Shown here: in pieces, positions 1 through 6,984 of the stretch
Layout of the letters: every line of letters begins with the position of its first letter
Numbering within the stretch: position 1 is the first letter of the stretch
Assembly (NCBI GenBank): GCA_965221935.1
Contig: CBDCSZ010000011.1
Location: 22,461 to 86,460 of the forward strand
Origin: JAPOXR01 sp965221935
GTDB lineage: Bacteria; Pseudomonadota; Alphaproteobacteria; Rhodobacterales; Rhodobacteraceae
Direction of reading: 5' to 3'
DNA length: 64,000 nucleotides
Made by a program: the position numbers and the translations under genes
Notes under the pieces: model-generated
Told to the model about the DNA's origin: nothing
The model's input: the letters and a program-made list of their open reading frames with translations, nothing else
Database searches by the model: none

Positions 1-16
1 TTCAGCGGTCCACATG

Positions 17-1630
17 TCAATCGTCACTCTGGCCTTGATTGAAAATGTCAAACTCCGGCTTGTAGATTTCGCTGCGCATGCCAAACGCGCCCATCACGCT
101 GTGAAATGGGAAATCGTGAGGAAACCCCTGGTCAATAGCAAGTCCCGCGTCGCTGATTTTGCGCGATGCGCGGAAACCGTCAGACATCCAAACCAGAAAC
201 GGGATATTGCGCTGCTCTTCGGGGGCGATGACCTTGGGAGAGCCATGTGTGAAAAACCCGTTTTCACCCAGAGACTGCCCATGGTCAGGCACATAAATCA
301 GCGCCGCGTTGGCGTCTTCCAGCGACTCCAGCTGATCGATCAGATCCGCCAGCAGGCTGTCGGTGTAACGCAATGTGTTGTCGTAGGCATTGAACAGCTG
401 TTCGCGGGTGCAGTCAACAAGCTGCACCGTTTCACAGACCGGCGTGAAGTGCTGGAACTCCAAGGGATATTTGGTCCAGTATGCGGGGCCGTGGCTCCCT
501 GTCTGGTGGATCAGCGCAAAGATGCGCTGCGACTCCGAATTGCGCAGCAGCTCCGCCAACTCCCAGTTCAGCGACTCGTCGAACTTTCCGTTCGGGCAGT
601 CGGCCGCCTCACAGCTGTCGGCGATCTCGCGCGCCGATTCCCGGTGGTCAACCACCAGCGGCGGCACGCCGGTGTTGTTTTTCCGAAAAATCGTCTCGAC
701 GCCGTGCCTGGTCAGGTAACTCGGCAACGGCTCATGCGCTGTCCATAGGTTTGCGCTGCTGCCTTCGTGTGTCAGAATGCATGCGACCGAACCGCGGGTA
801 TGTGTTGAACAGGATCGTCCGGCGGGTAGCGCCTGCACACCTTTCGCGGATGTGAATGGATTGGTGTCCCGTTCGTACCCGTAATATGCGAGGTTTTCAG
901 CCCTGACCGCTTCGCCGATGACCAGCACCACCACGTCCTTGCCGGAACCGCTCTGTGAAATGAAGACCGCGTCCGGCAGCGGTGTCTGAACGCGGGTGTC
1001 GAGAGCCGACCGGATGTAGTATCGGCCGGTGGCCGTCAGGTACGACCATGGGAGAACTTTCCTGGCCATCTGCGAGGCGTAATGGTCCAGCCAGAGCCAA
1101 ACGAACGAAGTGGCGAACAGCCACGCAGCCAAAACGCCAAGCAGGCCAATGGCGCCGGCAACGCGCCAGTGCCACCTTGGCATCCGGATCTCAGCGCTGA
1201 ACATCAGCGCCGTCGGCAGAGCGCCGAAGACAACCAGATAGAAGAGAGCCTTCGGATGCCACAATTCGGTCGCTTCACGCCGGTCAGTGTTGAGGATGCT
1301 GTCGATCATGGCGCGATCGAATTCGATCCCGTACGAAAGCATGAAATACAGAGCGGCGGCATTGGTCAGAAACATTGCTGAGCAAATGAGCTTCAGCGCA
1401 AACCGTGACAGCAGCGAAATGAGCAGCAGCGCGCTTGCGAGGACACAGACCTGGATCATCTGCATGGAAGCGATTTGGATATACCCTTTCCAGTCCGGAA
1501 GATCAGACAGCGGAATCGCGAAATCGAGCAGCGGCTTCTGAAACAGGGCAATGTTGGTGAGGCAGACCGCGGCGACAAATGTGAAGGCGCCGACTTTCGG
1601 TATCCCCGAGTTCAAAACTCTGTGGCGCAT
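17..1630 (-). CDS. eptA: Phosphoethanolamine transferase (EptA/sulfatase-like family)
   Basis: A 537-residue inner-membrane enzyme of the family that moves phosphoethanolamine from phosphatidylethanolamine onto lipid A or another surface glycan. The first about 180 residues hold several hydrophobic segments; the rest is a periplasmic alkaline-phosphatase-like domain. The family's nucleophile region is seen as SCSTHTRGSVACIL, and the metal-binding signature as YVPDHGQSLGENGFFTHG. Length matches the family (about 540). The gene is complete, with its start about 210 bases from the end of sdhE on the same strand. In the family such changes raise resistance to cationic peptides; the actual acceptor here cannot be read from sequence. 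Confidence 0.88.
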   Translation of the reverse strand: MRHRVLNSGIPKVGAFTFVAAVCLTNIALFQKPLLDFAIPLSDLPDWKGYIQIASMQMIQVCVLASALLLISLLSRFALKLICSAMFLTNAAALYFMLSYGIEFDRAMIDSILNTDRREATELWHPKALFYLVVFGALPTALMFSAEIRMPRWHWRVAGAIGLLGVLAAWLFATSFVWLWLDHYASQMARKVLPWSYLTATGRYYIRSALDTRVQTPLPDAVFISQSGSGKDVVVLVIGEAVRAENLAYYGYERDTNPFTSAKGVQALPAGRSCSTHTRGSVACILTHEGSSANLWTAHEPLPSYLTRHGVETIFRKNNTGVPPLVVDHRESAREIADSCEAADCPNGKFDESLNWELAELLRNSESQRIFALIHQTGSHGPAYWTKYPLEFQHFTPVCETVQLVDCTREQLFNAYDNTLRYTDSLLADLIDQLESLEDANAALIYVPDHGQSLGENGFFTHGSPKVIAPEEQRNIPFLVWMSDGFRASRKISDAGLAIDQGFPHDFPFHSVMGAFGMRSEIYKPEFDIFNQGQSDD

Positions 1631-1841
1631 CGCATCACCCGCGGCATCTGATCCAAACTGTGGATGCCTTCAGTTTAGGCGGCTCTGCAAGGGAGAATGT
1701 TGCGGCCCCGTCACCCGGCGCTGGATCGGCTGATGAGATTCCCGGGATCTCAGGCTGAACAAAACCCAACATTTCAGATTTCCGCGCGCCCCCGGGGCGA
1801 GACGGGCGAAAGCGATTTTGGTGTCGAACACAAATACGCAT

Positions 1842-2132
1842 TCAATACCGCGGCCGCTGAAACGGGAGATTCAGCGACTGGGAAATCGCCGCCAGAACGG
1901 GTTTGTGCCGATCGGGCCATGGGGCCGCGGCGGCGAGCCAGTTGCCGATGTCTTGATCGGATTCATCCAGAAGCTCTTCAAACTGAACGATTTCATGCTC
2001 TCGATTCAGTGCCGATGCGGCAACGAATCTCTCCAACAGGATACAGATTTCCAATGTGCCCCGCTGCCTGGCGCGCACGCTCAGCCGCTTCTTTCTGACC
2101 GCAATCGAAGGCAATTCCCGGCGCTCAGCCAA
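1842..2132 (-). CDS. sdhE: FAD assembly factor SdhE (succinate dehydrogenase assembly factor)
   Basis: A 96-residue protein matching the SdhE/Sdh5 family, which helps attach FAD covalently to the SdhA flavoprotein. The N-terminal part carries the family signature RKKRLSVRARQRGTLEICILL, with the conserved Arg-Gly-x-x-Glu, followed by FEELLDESDQDIGNWL, which corresponds to the conserved L-x-x-x-D-x-D-x-x-x-W helix. It lies 8 bases downstream of an Lrp-type regulator on the same strand, so the two are probably cotranscribed. No sdh genes are in the window. Confidence 0.85.
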   Translation of the reverse strand: MAERRELPSIAVRKKRLSVRARQRGTLEICILLERFVAASALNREHEIVQFEELLDESDQDIGNWLAAAAPWPDRHKPVLAAISQSLNLPFQRPRY

Positions 2133-2140
2133 TGGCCATT

Positions 2141-2605
2141 TCAGTCAGTTTCGATCGGCAGCGCGGTGCCGCATTTGATTTCCTCCATCGACAGCAGAGC
2201 CGTCACATTGAAAATCTTAACACGCGAAATCAGCGCTTGGTAAAACGTGTCGTATTCGCGGGCATTCGCAACCCGCACTTTGAGAATATAGTCGATATCG
2301 CCGGCCAGCCTGTGGGCTTCCAACACCTCCGGCCGGTCCAACAGCGCGTTCAAGAACTGTTCCTGCCACTCGGCATCGTGTTCCGATGTCCGCACCAAAA
2401 CAAAAAAACAGGCCTCGAGACCAAGCTTCTCCGGATCGGCCGTCACCACAGGCGGTCCGATGACGCCAGCCTGCCGCAGCTTTTGAATCCGGGCCCACAC
2501 CGGGGTCTTGGATGAACCGACCCGTTTTGCGATTTCTTCAAGCGACTGCCCGGCGTCGACCTGAAGCTCGGCGATGATCCTTTTGTTAAGCCGGTCTAGG
2601 CCCAT
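2141..2605 (-). CDS. Lrp/AsnC family transcriptional regulator
   Basis: A 154-residue protein with the two-domain layout of feast/famine regulators. An N-terminal helix-turn-helix covers about residues 4-50 (LNKRIIAELQVDAGQSLEEIAKRVG, split here by the SSKTPVWARIQKL recognition helix). A C-terminal RAM ligand/oligomer domain covers about residues 70-145. The segment LAGDIDYILKVRV is typical of the RAM domain, usually written G-x-x-D-Y-x-L-x-V. It is the first gene of a likely two-gene unit with sdhE. The effector is probably an amino acid, by family analogy only. Confidence 0.88.
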   Translation of the reverse strand: MGLDRLNKRIIAELQVDAGQSLEEIAKRVGSSKTPVWARIQKLRQAGVIGPPVVTADPEKLGLEACFFVLVRTSEHDAEWQEQFLNALLDRPEVLEAHRLAGDIDYILKVRVANAREYDTFYQALISRVKIFNVTALLSMEEIKCGTALPIETD

Positions 2606-2913
2606 GTGCCGTTTCCCAATCTGCCTGACCCAATGAGTGATCGCACAAAACAGAACAATGTTTCACAATCAACCAACAATCCGCAGCATTACAGGAATTA
2701 ATTCCAAATTCGAGACTGAAATTGTATTCGCCGCCATTCGGGCGGGAATGGCCGGATTTCGCCGCCGCCTCTGCCGGGCGCGTTGCCGCCCGGGCAAATG
2801 CGGCCGCCGGCGCGGGCGGCCCCTGGGTTTCGCAAGATTTGTGCGTTGGCCGCGCCACGGCGCGGCCGGAGGGAGGAAGGTCTGTCTGCCGCCTCAGCCA
2901 CGGTAAAGAGCGT
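2606..2913. other. Intergenic region, no gene recognised
   Basis: About 308 bases between the start of the Lrp-type gene and the end of thyX. The part next to the Lrp gene is relatively AT-rich and should hold its promoter. The thyX-proximal part is very GC-rich. I see no convincing small gene or structured RNA. Confidence 0.5.
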
Positions 2914-3825
2914 TCACGCGCCTTGGAGGATGTCGTTGAATTCGCGCCATTCTCTCGGAGACACTCCGCAGTCTTCGGCGGTCGGCGCATCGCCGGCCAG
3001 CATTCTCCGAAGGCAGACAAGCTGCGCCGCGGAAAGGCGCGCGCCGCCGATTTCATAGTCTGTGAATGCCTTCCAGGCCATCGGAACCCAACGGCGGACA
3101 ATGCCGCCGATAACCCCGGCGTAGGCGCGGATCTCGTATTGCGCGTGGGCATCGGCGCGCAGGGCGATGAACCGCAGCAGATTGTGCAGGTCCATTTTCC
3201 AATACCATTGCGTGTAGATGTTGGCCGGAAGGTTCATCCGCGCCAGCTCCCGCGCCAGACCCGCCTGGCCGTCCTCCGACATCATGGCGATGTAATGCTC
3301 GTACGCGGTTTCGCTGTCGGCGGTCAGAGTGGCAATCGCACGCGCCGCTTCATCCTCCGGCAGGCGCCGATCCCTCCCTTGCGCGTTTGCGCTCGACTGG
3401 GCTGAAAGATGTTCCGGCTCCGGAATGTAAAATTCCCGGTCCAACACCGAATACCGGGCCGAGTATTCATTGACGTTGGCGGTGCGGTGCCGGATCCACT
3501 GCCGGGCCACAAACAGCGGCAGCTTGACGTGCAGCTTGAGTTCGCACATTTCAAAAGGAGTGGTGTGCCGGTGGCGCATCAGGTAGCGGATCAGCCCTTC
3601 GTCGCCGCGGGCCTTCTTGGTGCCGGCGCCATAAGACACCCGCGCCGCCTGCACGATTGAGCCATCGTTGCCGAGGTAATCCACGACTCTGACGAACCCG
3701 TGGTCCAGCACCTGATGCGCTTCGAAGAGAATTGATTCCAGCCCCTCGCTCACAGCTCTTCGCGTGGCATTGCTCACAGACCGCTGTGTCTGGATTTCGT
3801 TGAACTGTTCTGGCGTAACAACCAT
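2914..3825 (-). CDS. thyX: FAD-dependent thymidylate synthase ThyX
   Basis: Makes dTMP from dUMP using methylene-tetrahydrofolate and NADPH with FAD as hydride carrier. The ThyX signature is clear: RHRTANVNEYSARYS, preceded by LFVARQWI. Downstream the family segments NIYTQWYWKMDLHNLLRFIALR and DAHAQYEIRAYA are present, broken by normal sequence. I chose the ATG at 3825 because the protein then begins MVVTPEQFNEIQTQR, as alphaproteobacterial ThyX proteins do. Upstream in-frame starts exist at 3858 (ATG, just after a GGGGAGG) and 3894 (TTG). It is divergent from the glyoxalase-like gene at 4007. Confidence 0.93.
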   Translation of the reverse strand: MVVTPEQFNEIQTQRSVSNATRRAVSEGLESILFEAHQVLDHGFVRVVDYLGNDGSIVQAARVSYGAGTKKARGDEGLIRYLMRHRHTTPFEMCELKLHVKLPLFVARQWIRHRTANVNEYSARYSVLDREFYIPEPEHLSAQSSANAQGRDRRLPEDEAARAIATLTADSETAYEHYIAMMSEDGQAGLARELARMNLPANIYTQWYWKMDLHNLLRFIALRADAHAQYEIRAYAGVIGGIVRRWVPMAWKAFTDYEIGGARLSAAQLVCLRRMLAGDAPTAEDCGVSPREWREFNDILQGA

Positions 3826-4006
3826 GTCGGTCTCGCGCGGAATGTGGCGGGGCGCCATGTCCTCCCCTGTATTCGCGTTTCCCGGAAGCGGCAACTGAAC
3901 TCTGATTGCCGCGCCGCTGCGGTTCTGCTACCTGCCTCGAAGCTGACGGCGAAAGGACTGCCCTGGCCGCTGGCTGAAAATCGACCGCATTGGGAAAGGA
4001 ACAGGA

Positions 4007-4435
4007 ATGGGGCTCAAATATCTCCACACGATGGTTCGGGTGGTCAATCTGGAGAAATCCACCGCGTTTTACAAGCTGCTTGGTCTCGAGGAGACACGCC
4101 GAACCGACAATGAAAACGGTCGATTCACGCTGGTGTTTCTTGCTCCGCCCGGCCAGCATGAGTGCCCGTTGGAACTGACCTTCAACTGGGACGGAGACGA
4201 TGGGCTGCCTGCTGACAGCCGGCACTTCGGCCACCTGGCTTACCAAGTCGACAACATCTACGACATGTGCCGATCGCTGATGGACAATGGAGTCGTGATC
4301 AACCGTCCGCCGCGCGAAGGCCATATGGCCTTCGTTCGCTCGCCCGACAACGTGTCCATTGAGTTGCTGCAGAAGGGCCGGTCGCTGCCGCCTCAGGAAC
4401 CGTGGGCCAGCATGGAGAACACAGGGATCTGGTGA
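4007..4435 (+). CDS. Glyoxalase I-like VOC family protein
   Basis: A 142-residue vicinal-oxygen-chelate protein resembling lactoylglutathione lyase, which converts the methylglyoxal-glutathione adduct to lactoylglutathione. Two beta-alpha-beta-beta-beta modules are visible. Likely metal ligands are the His of YLHTMVRV, the Glu of LELTFNW, the His of FGHLAY and the Glu of SIELLQKG, the usual H/E/H/E set. The start is supported by a purine-rich AAAGGAACAGG just upstream. It stands between thyX (divergent) and ssrA. Substrate is inferred from family only. Confidence 0.75.
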   Translation: MGLKYLHTMVRVVNLEKSTAFYKLLGLEETRRTDNENGRFTLVFLAPPGQHECPLELTFNWDGDDGLPADSRHFGHLAYQVDNIYDMCRSLMDNGVVINRPPREGHMAFVRSPDNVSIELLQKGRSLPPQEPWASMENTGIW

Positions 4436-4555
4436 ACCCGGTTCCGTTTCCCGGCACAGGCGGCGGCTTCACAGTTCCGGCGGCGTCACGGACTTCCCTG
4501 TATTTTGGCCACACCGGCGACATGTTCGCCCGATACAGCTTGTCAGCTTCAGAGG

Positions 4556-4860
4556 GACACTCTAAATTTATACCCAGTTCCTTCGGGAAATATGGCGATA
4601 AAGGCACGCGGAATAAACGGATCGGACCCGGGGGCGGTACCCGGCGGCTCCACCAAATCTTCGTCATTGGAGAAGAACATGGGGCCGAAACAGGATCGAC
4701 GAACGCGTAAAGGCGATAGCTTTCGCTCGGTGTGGAACCGCCGATATCGGTCCAATTGCACAATTGCCAATGACAATCGTGCTCCGCTAGCTCTCGCTGC
4801 GTGAGGCAGCGCGTAAGGCGGACAATTCTGCCGGTGCCCGATAATGCGCCGGCGGGGCCC
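4556..4860 (+). ncRNA. ssrA: Circularly permuted two-piece tmRNA
   Basis: Rescues stalled ribosomes and adds a degradation tag. The gene is permuted as in other Alphaproteobacteria. The acceptor piece comes first and ends ...CCCGGCGGCTCCACCA at 4655, with a T-arm-like CCCGG/CCCGG stem. A 25-base spacer follows, and the coding piece begins GGGGCCGAAACAGGATCGAC at 4681. GGGGCCG pairs with CGGCTCC to make a seven-pair acceptor stem with a G-U at the third pair, the alanine identity element. The tag frame follows at 4766. Outer ends are approximate; the 5' end of the acceptor piece could be some tens of bases either way. A hairpin and T-run follow at 4861-4900. Confidence 0.9.
4766..4804 (+). CDS. 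tmRNA tag reading frame (ANDNRAPLALAA)
   Basis: The resume codon GCC is at 4766 and the stop TGA at 4802-4804. The encoded tag is ANDNRAPLALAA, added after the alanine carried by the tmRNA itself. It has the AND-N opening and the LALAA end read by ClpXP; the alphaproteobacterial tags I know have the same shape. SspB, which binds the front half of such tags, is encoded about 150 bases downstream. Confidence 0.9.
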   Translation, partial: ANDNRAPLALAA

Positions 4861-4900
4861 GCAGGCGCCCGGCAACAGAAGCCTGCATTTCCTTTTTTTT
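4861..4900 (+). terminator. Intrinsic terminator after ssrA
   Basis: GCAGGC at 4861-4866 pairs with GCCTGC at 4881-4886, and a run of eight T follows at 4893-4900. This is a plausible end for the ssrA precursor and separates it from sspB. Confidence 0.65.
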
Positions 4901-4960
4901 GAAAACCGGCATAGGTAACAGGGTGGCGGTTGCGTGTTTGAAATCGCGGAGGCCCTGCCA

Positions 4961-5449
4961 ATGAGCGCCATCAATTACCCCGAGATCATGGCCCAGGTGC
5001 TGCGCGGTGTCGTCGCCGCAGTCCTCAAAGTTGTGTCCGAGCGGGGTTTGCCGGAACAGAATTATTTCATCATGGATTTTCGCTCCGATCACCCGGGGGT
5101 CGAAATTCCCGAAAGGCTGCGGGAACAGTATCCCGAAGAGATGCGGATCGTGCTGCAGCACTGGTTCGAAGACCTGACTGTCGGCGATGCCGGATTCTGG
5201 GTCACATTGAGTTTCAACAACGTGCCGGAACAGATCTATGTGCCGCTTGCGTCATTGCTGAATTTCAGCGACCCCGGCGCCGGGGTGAAATTCAGTTTTC
5301 CCCAGCAGGCGAAAGGCGCGGCCGCGCCGGAGACCGATCCCGGCGGCGGCGAGGACGCCGAAGCCGAGCCGGCCAAAGCCGGTGAAACCTCGCCAGAAAG
5401 CGATTCGCCGGGAAAAGTGGTCAGTCTCGATCAGTTCCGGAAGACGTAA
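4961..5449 (+). CDS. sspB: ClpXP adaptor SspB (alpha type)
   Basis: A 162-residue adaptor that binds ssrA-tagged proteins and tethers them to ClpX. Segments such as NYFIMDFRSDHPGVEIPERL and FWVTLSFNNVPEQIYVPL match the alphaproteobacterial SspB fold, followed by an acidic, Ala/Glu-rich linker. The protein ends VVSLDQFRKT, which fits the C-terminal ClpX-binding tail. I chose ATG 4961 over the GTG at 4934 because GGAGG sits at 4948-4952 at good spacing. It lies directly behind ssrA, so the tag and its reader are neighbours. Confidence 0.88.
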   Translation: MSAINYPEIMAQVLRGVVAAVLKVVSERGLPEQNYFIMDFRSDHPGVEIPERLREQYPEEMRIVLQHWFEDLTVGDAGFWVTLSFNNVPEQIYVPLASLLNFSDPGAGVKFSFPQQAKGAAAPETDPGGGEDAEAEPAKAGETSPESDSPGKVVSLDQFRKT

Positions 5450-5499
5450 ACGCCGCTCGCCTCCCGGGCTGAAACTGTAATGGAATTGAGGAGTCTCTG

Positions 5500-6894
5500 A
5501 TGGAAAGCACAAGAACCGAGACTGACAGTTTCGGACCGATTGAAGTATCCCCCGACCGTTATTGGGGAGCGCAGACTCAGCGTTCGCTGGAAAACTTTCC
5601 AATCGGGTGGGAAACCCAGCCCGCGGCGCTGGTCCAGGCCCTCGGGGTCATCAAACAGGCCGCGGCAGAGGTCAATATTGAGTTTGGGCTGCTGGACCCC
5701 GGAATTGGCCGCGCCATAGCGGAAAGCGCCTCCGAGGTCGCTGCCGGTGAATTGGACAGCCATTTCCCTTTGGTGGTTTGGCAGACCGGTTCCGGAACGC
5801 AGTCAAACATGAACGCCAACGAGGTGATTGCCAACCGCGCCATTGAAAAACTGGGTGGTGAAATCGGGTCAAAGGACCCCGTGCATCCCAACGATCATGT
5901 CAATCGCTGCCAGTCCTCCAACGATACATTTCCAACGGCGATGCATGTCGCGGCCGCGGTCACCGCGCAGGACATTCTCCTTCCGGGTCTCCGGCTGCTG
6001 CATGACGCGTTGGCCCGAAAGGAGACGGAATTCTCGGATATCATCAAGATCGGCCGCACCCACACCCAGGACGCCACGCCGCTCACGCTGGGCCAGGAGT
6101 TTTCCGGATACCGCCGGCAGGTTGAACTTGGAATGGACCGCGTCAATACGGCTCTTAAGAACATATATCCGCTGGCGCAGGGCGGAACGGCCGTCGGCAC
6201 GGGGCTGAACACCAAGTCCGGCTGGGCTGAAGCGGTCGCAGCGCGCATTGCCGCCCTGACCGGTCTGCCCTTTACCAGCGCCGAGAATAAGTTTGAAACG
6301 CTTGCGGCGCACGATTCGATGGTCGAGTTGTCCGGCGCCTTGAAGACGGTCGCCGCATCTCTTTTCAAAATCGCCAACGATATCAGGTTTCTCGCTTCGG
6401 GTCCGCGATGCGGTTTGGGCGAGCTCCAGCTTCCCGAAAACGAACCGGGATCGTCAATCATGCCGGGCAAGGTCAATCCAACTCAAACCGAGGCCATAAC
6501 ACAGGTTTGCGCACACGTGCTGGGCAACGATGCCGCTGTCGGGTTCGCCGGCAGCCAAGGCCACTTCGAACTGAATGTCTACAAACCCATGATCGCCTAC
6601 AATGTGCTGCAGTCCATGCAATTGATGGGCGACGCAGCCGCCGCCTTCGCGGACAAGTGTGTCAGCGGAATCGAGGCTGACCGCGCCCGGATTGAACGGC
6701 TGCTGAATGAGTCGCTGATGCTGGTGACCGCGCTGGCGCCGGAGATTGGCTACGACGATGCCGCGAAAGTTGCAAAAGAAGCCCACCGAAGAGGCACAAC
6801 GCTGAAAGAAGAGGCGGTTCGGCTCGGTCTCGTTGACAGCGACCGGTTTGATGCTGTTGTGAGACCGGAACAGATGATTGGGCCGTCGGGCTGA
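5500..6894 (+). CDS. fumC: Fumarate hydratase class II
   Basis: A 464-residue iron-independent fumarase that interconverts fumarate and malate in the citric acid cycle. The superfamily signature GSSIMPGKVNPTQTEA is present, as are the substrate-binding TGSGTQSNMNANEV and the HPNDHVNRCQSSND segment with its conserved His. Length is normal (460-467). The start has GAGGAG 8 bases upstream. It follows sspB by 50 bases and may be read through from it. Confidence 0.95.
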   Translation: MESTRTETDSFGPIEVSPDRYWGAQTQRSLENFPIGWETQPAALVQALGVIKQAAAEVNIEFGLLDPGIGRAIAESASEVAAGELDSHFPLVVWQTGSGTQSNMNANEVIANRAIEKLGGEIGSKDPVHPNDHVNRCQSSNDTFPTAMHVAAAVTAQDILLPGLRLLHDALARKETEFSDIIKIGRTHTQDATPLTLGQEFSGYRRQVELGMDRVNTALKNIYPLAQGGTAVGTGLNTKSGWAEAVAARIAALTGLPFTSAENKFETLAAHDSMVELSGALKTVAASLFKIANDIRFLASGPRCGLGELQLPENEPGSSIMPGKVNPTQTEAITQVCAHVLGNDAAVGFAGSQGHFELNVYKPMIAYNVLQSMQLMGDAAAAFADKCVSGIEADRARIERLLNESLMLVTALAPEIGYDDAAKVAKEAHRRGTTLKEEAVRLGLVDSDRFDAVVRPEQMIGPSG

Positions 6895-6984
6895 CGTTTC
6901 ACGGACGAGAGTCTGCAGCAGGGCGCCGGCTGGACTGTCCGCAAGAGCTGCTGCCGGACTCCGGTCGGACTGGTTGGAGGCAAC

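Noticed and set aside
4549..4974. Open frames of 102, 99 and 141 codons across ssrA
   Set aside because: They cross the tmRNA gene; only the 12-codon tag is supported.
6895..6984. Possible glycine riboswitch before the dehydrogenase genes
   Set aside because: The leader is only about 90 bases and I could not find the conserved glycine-aptamer core.
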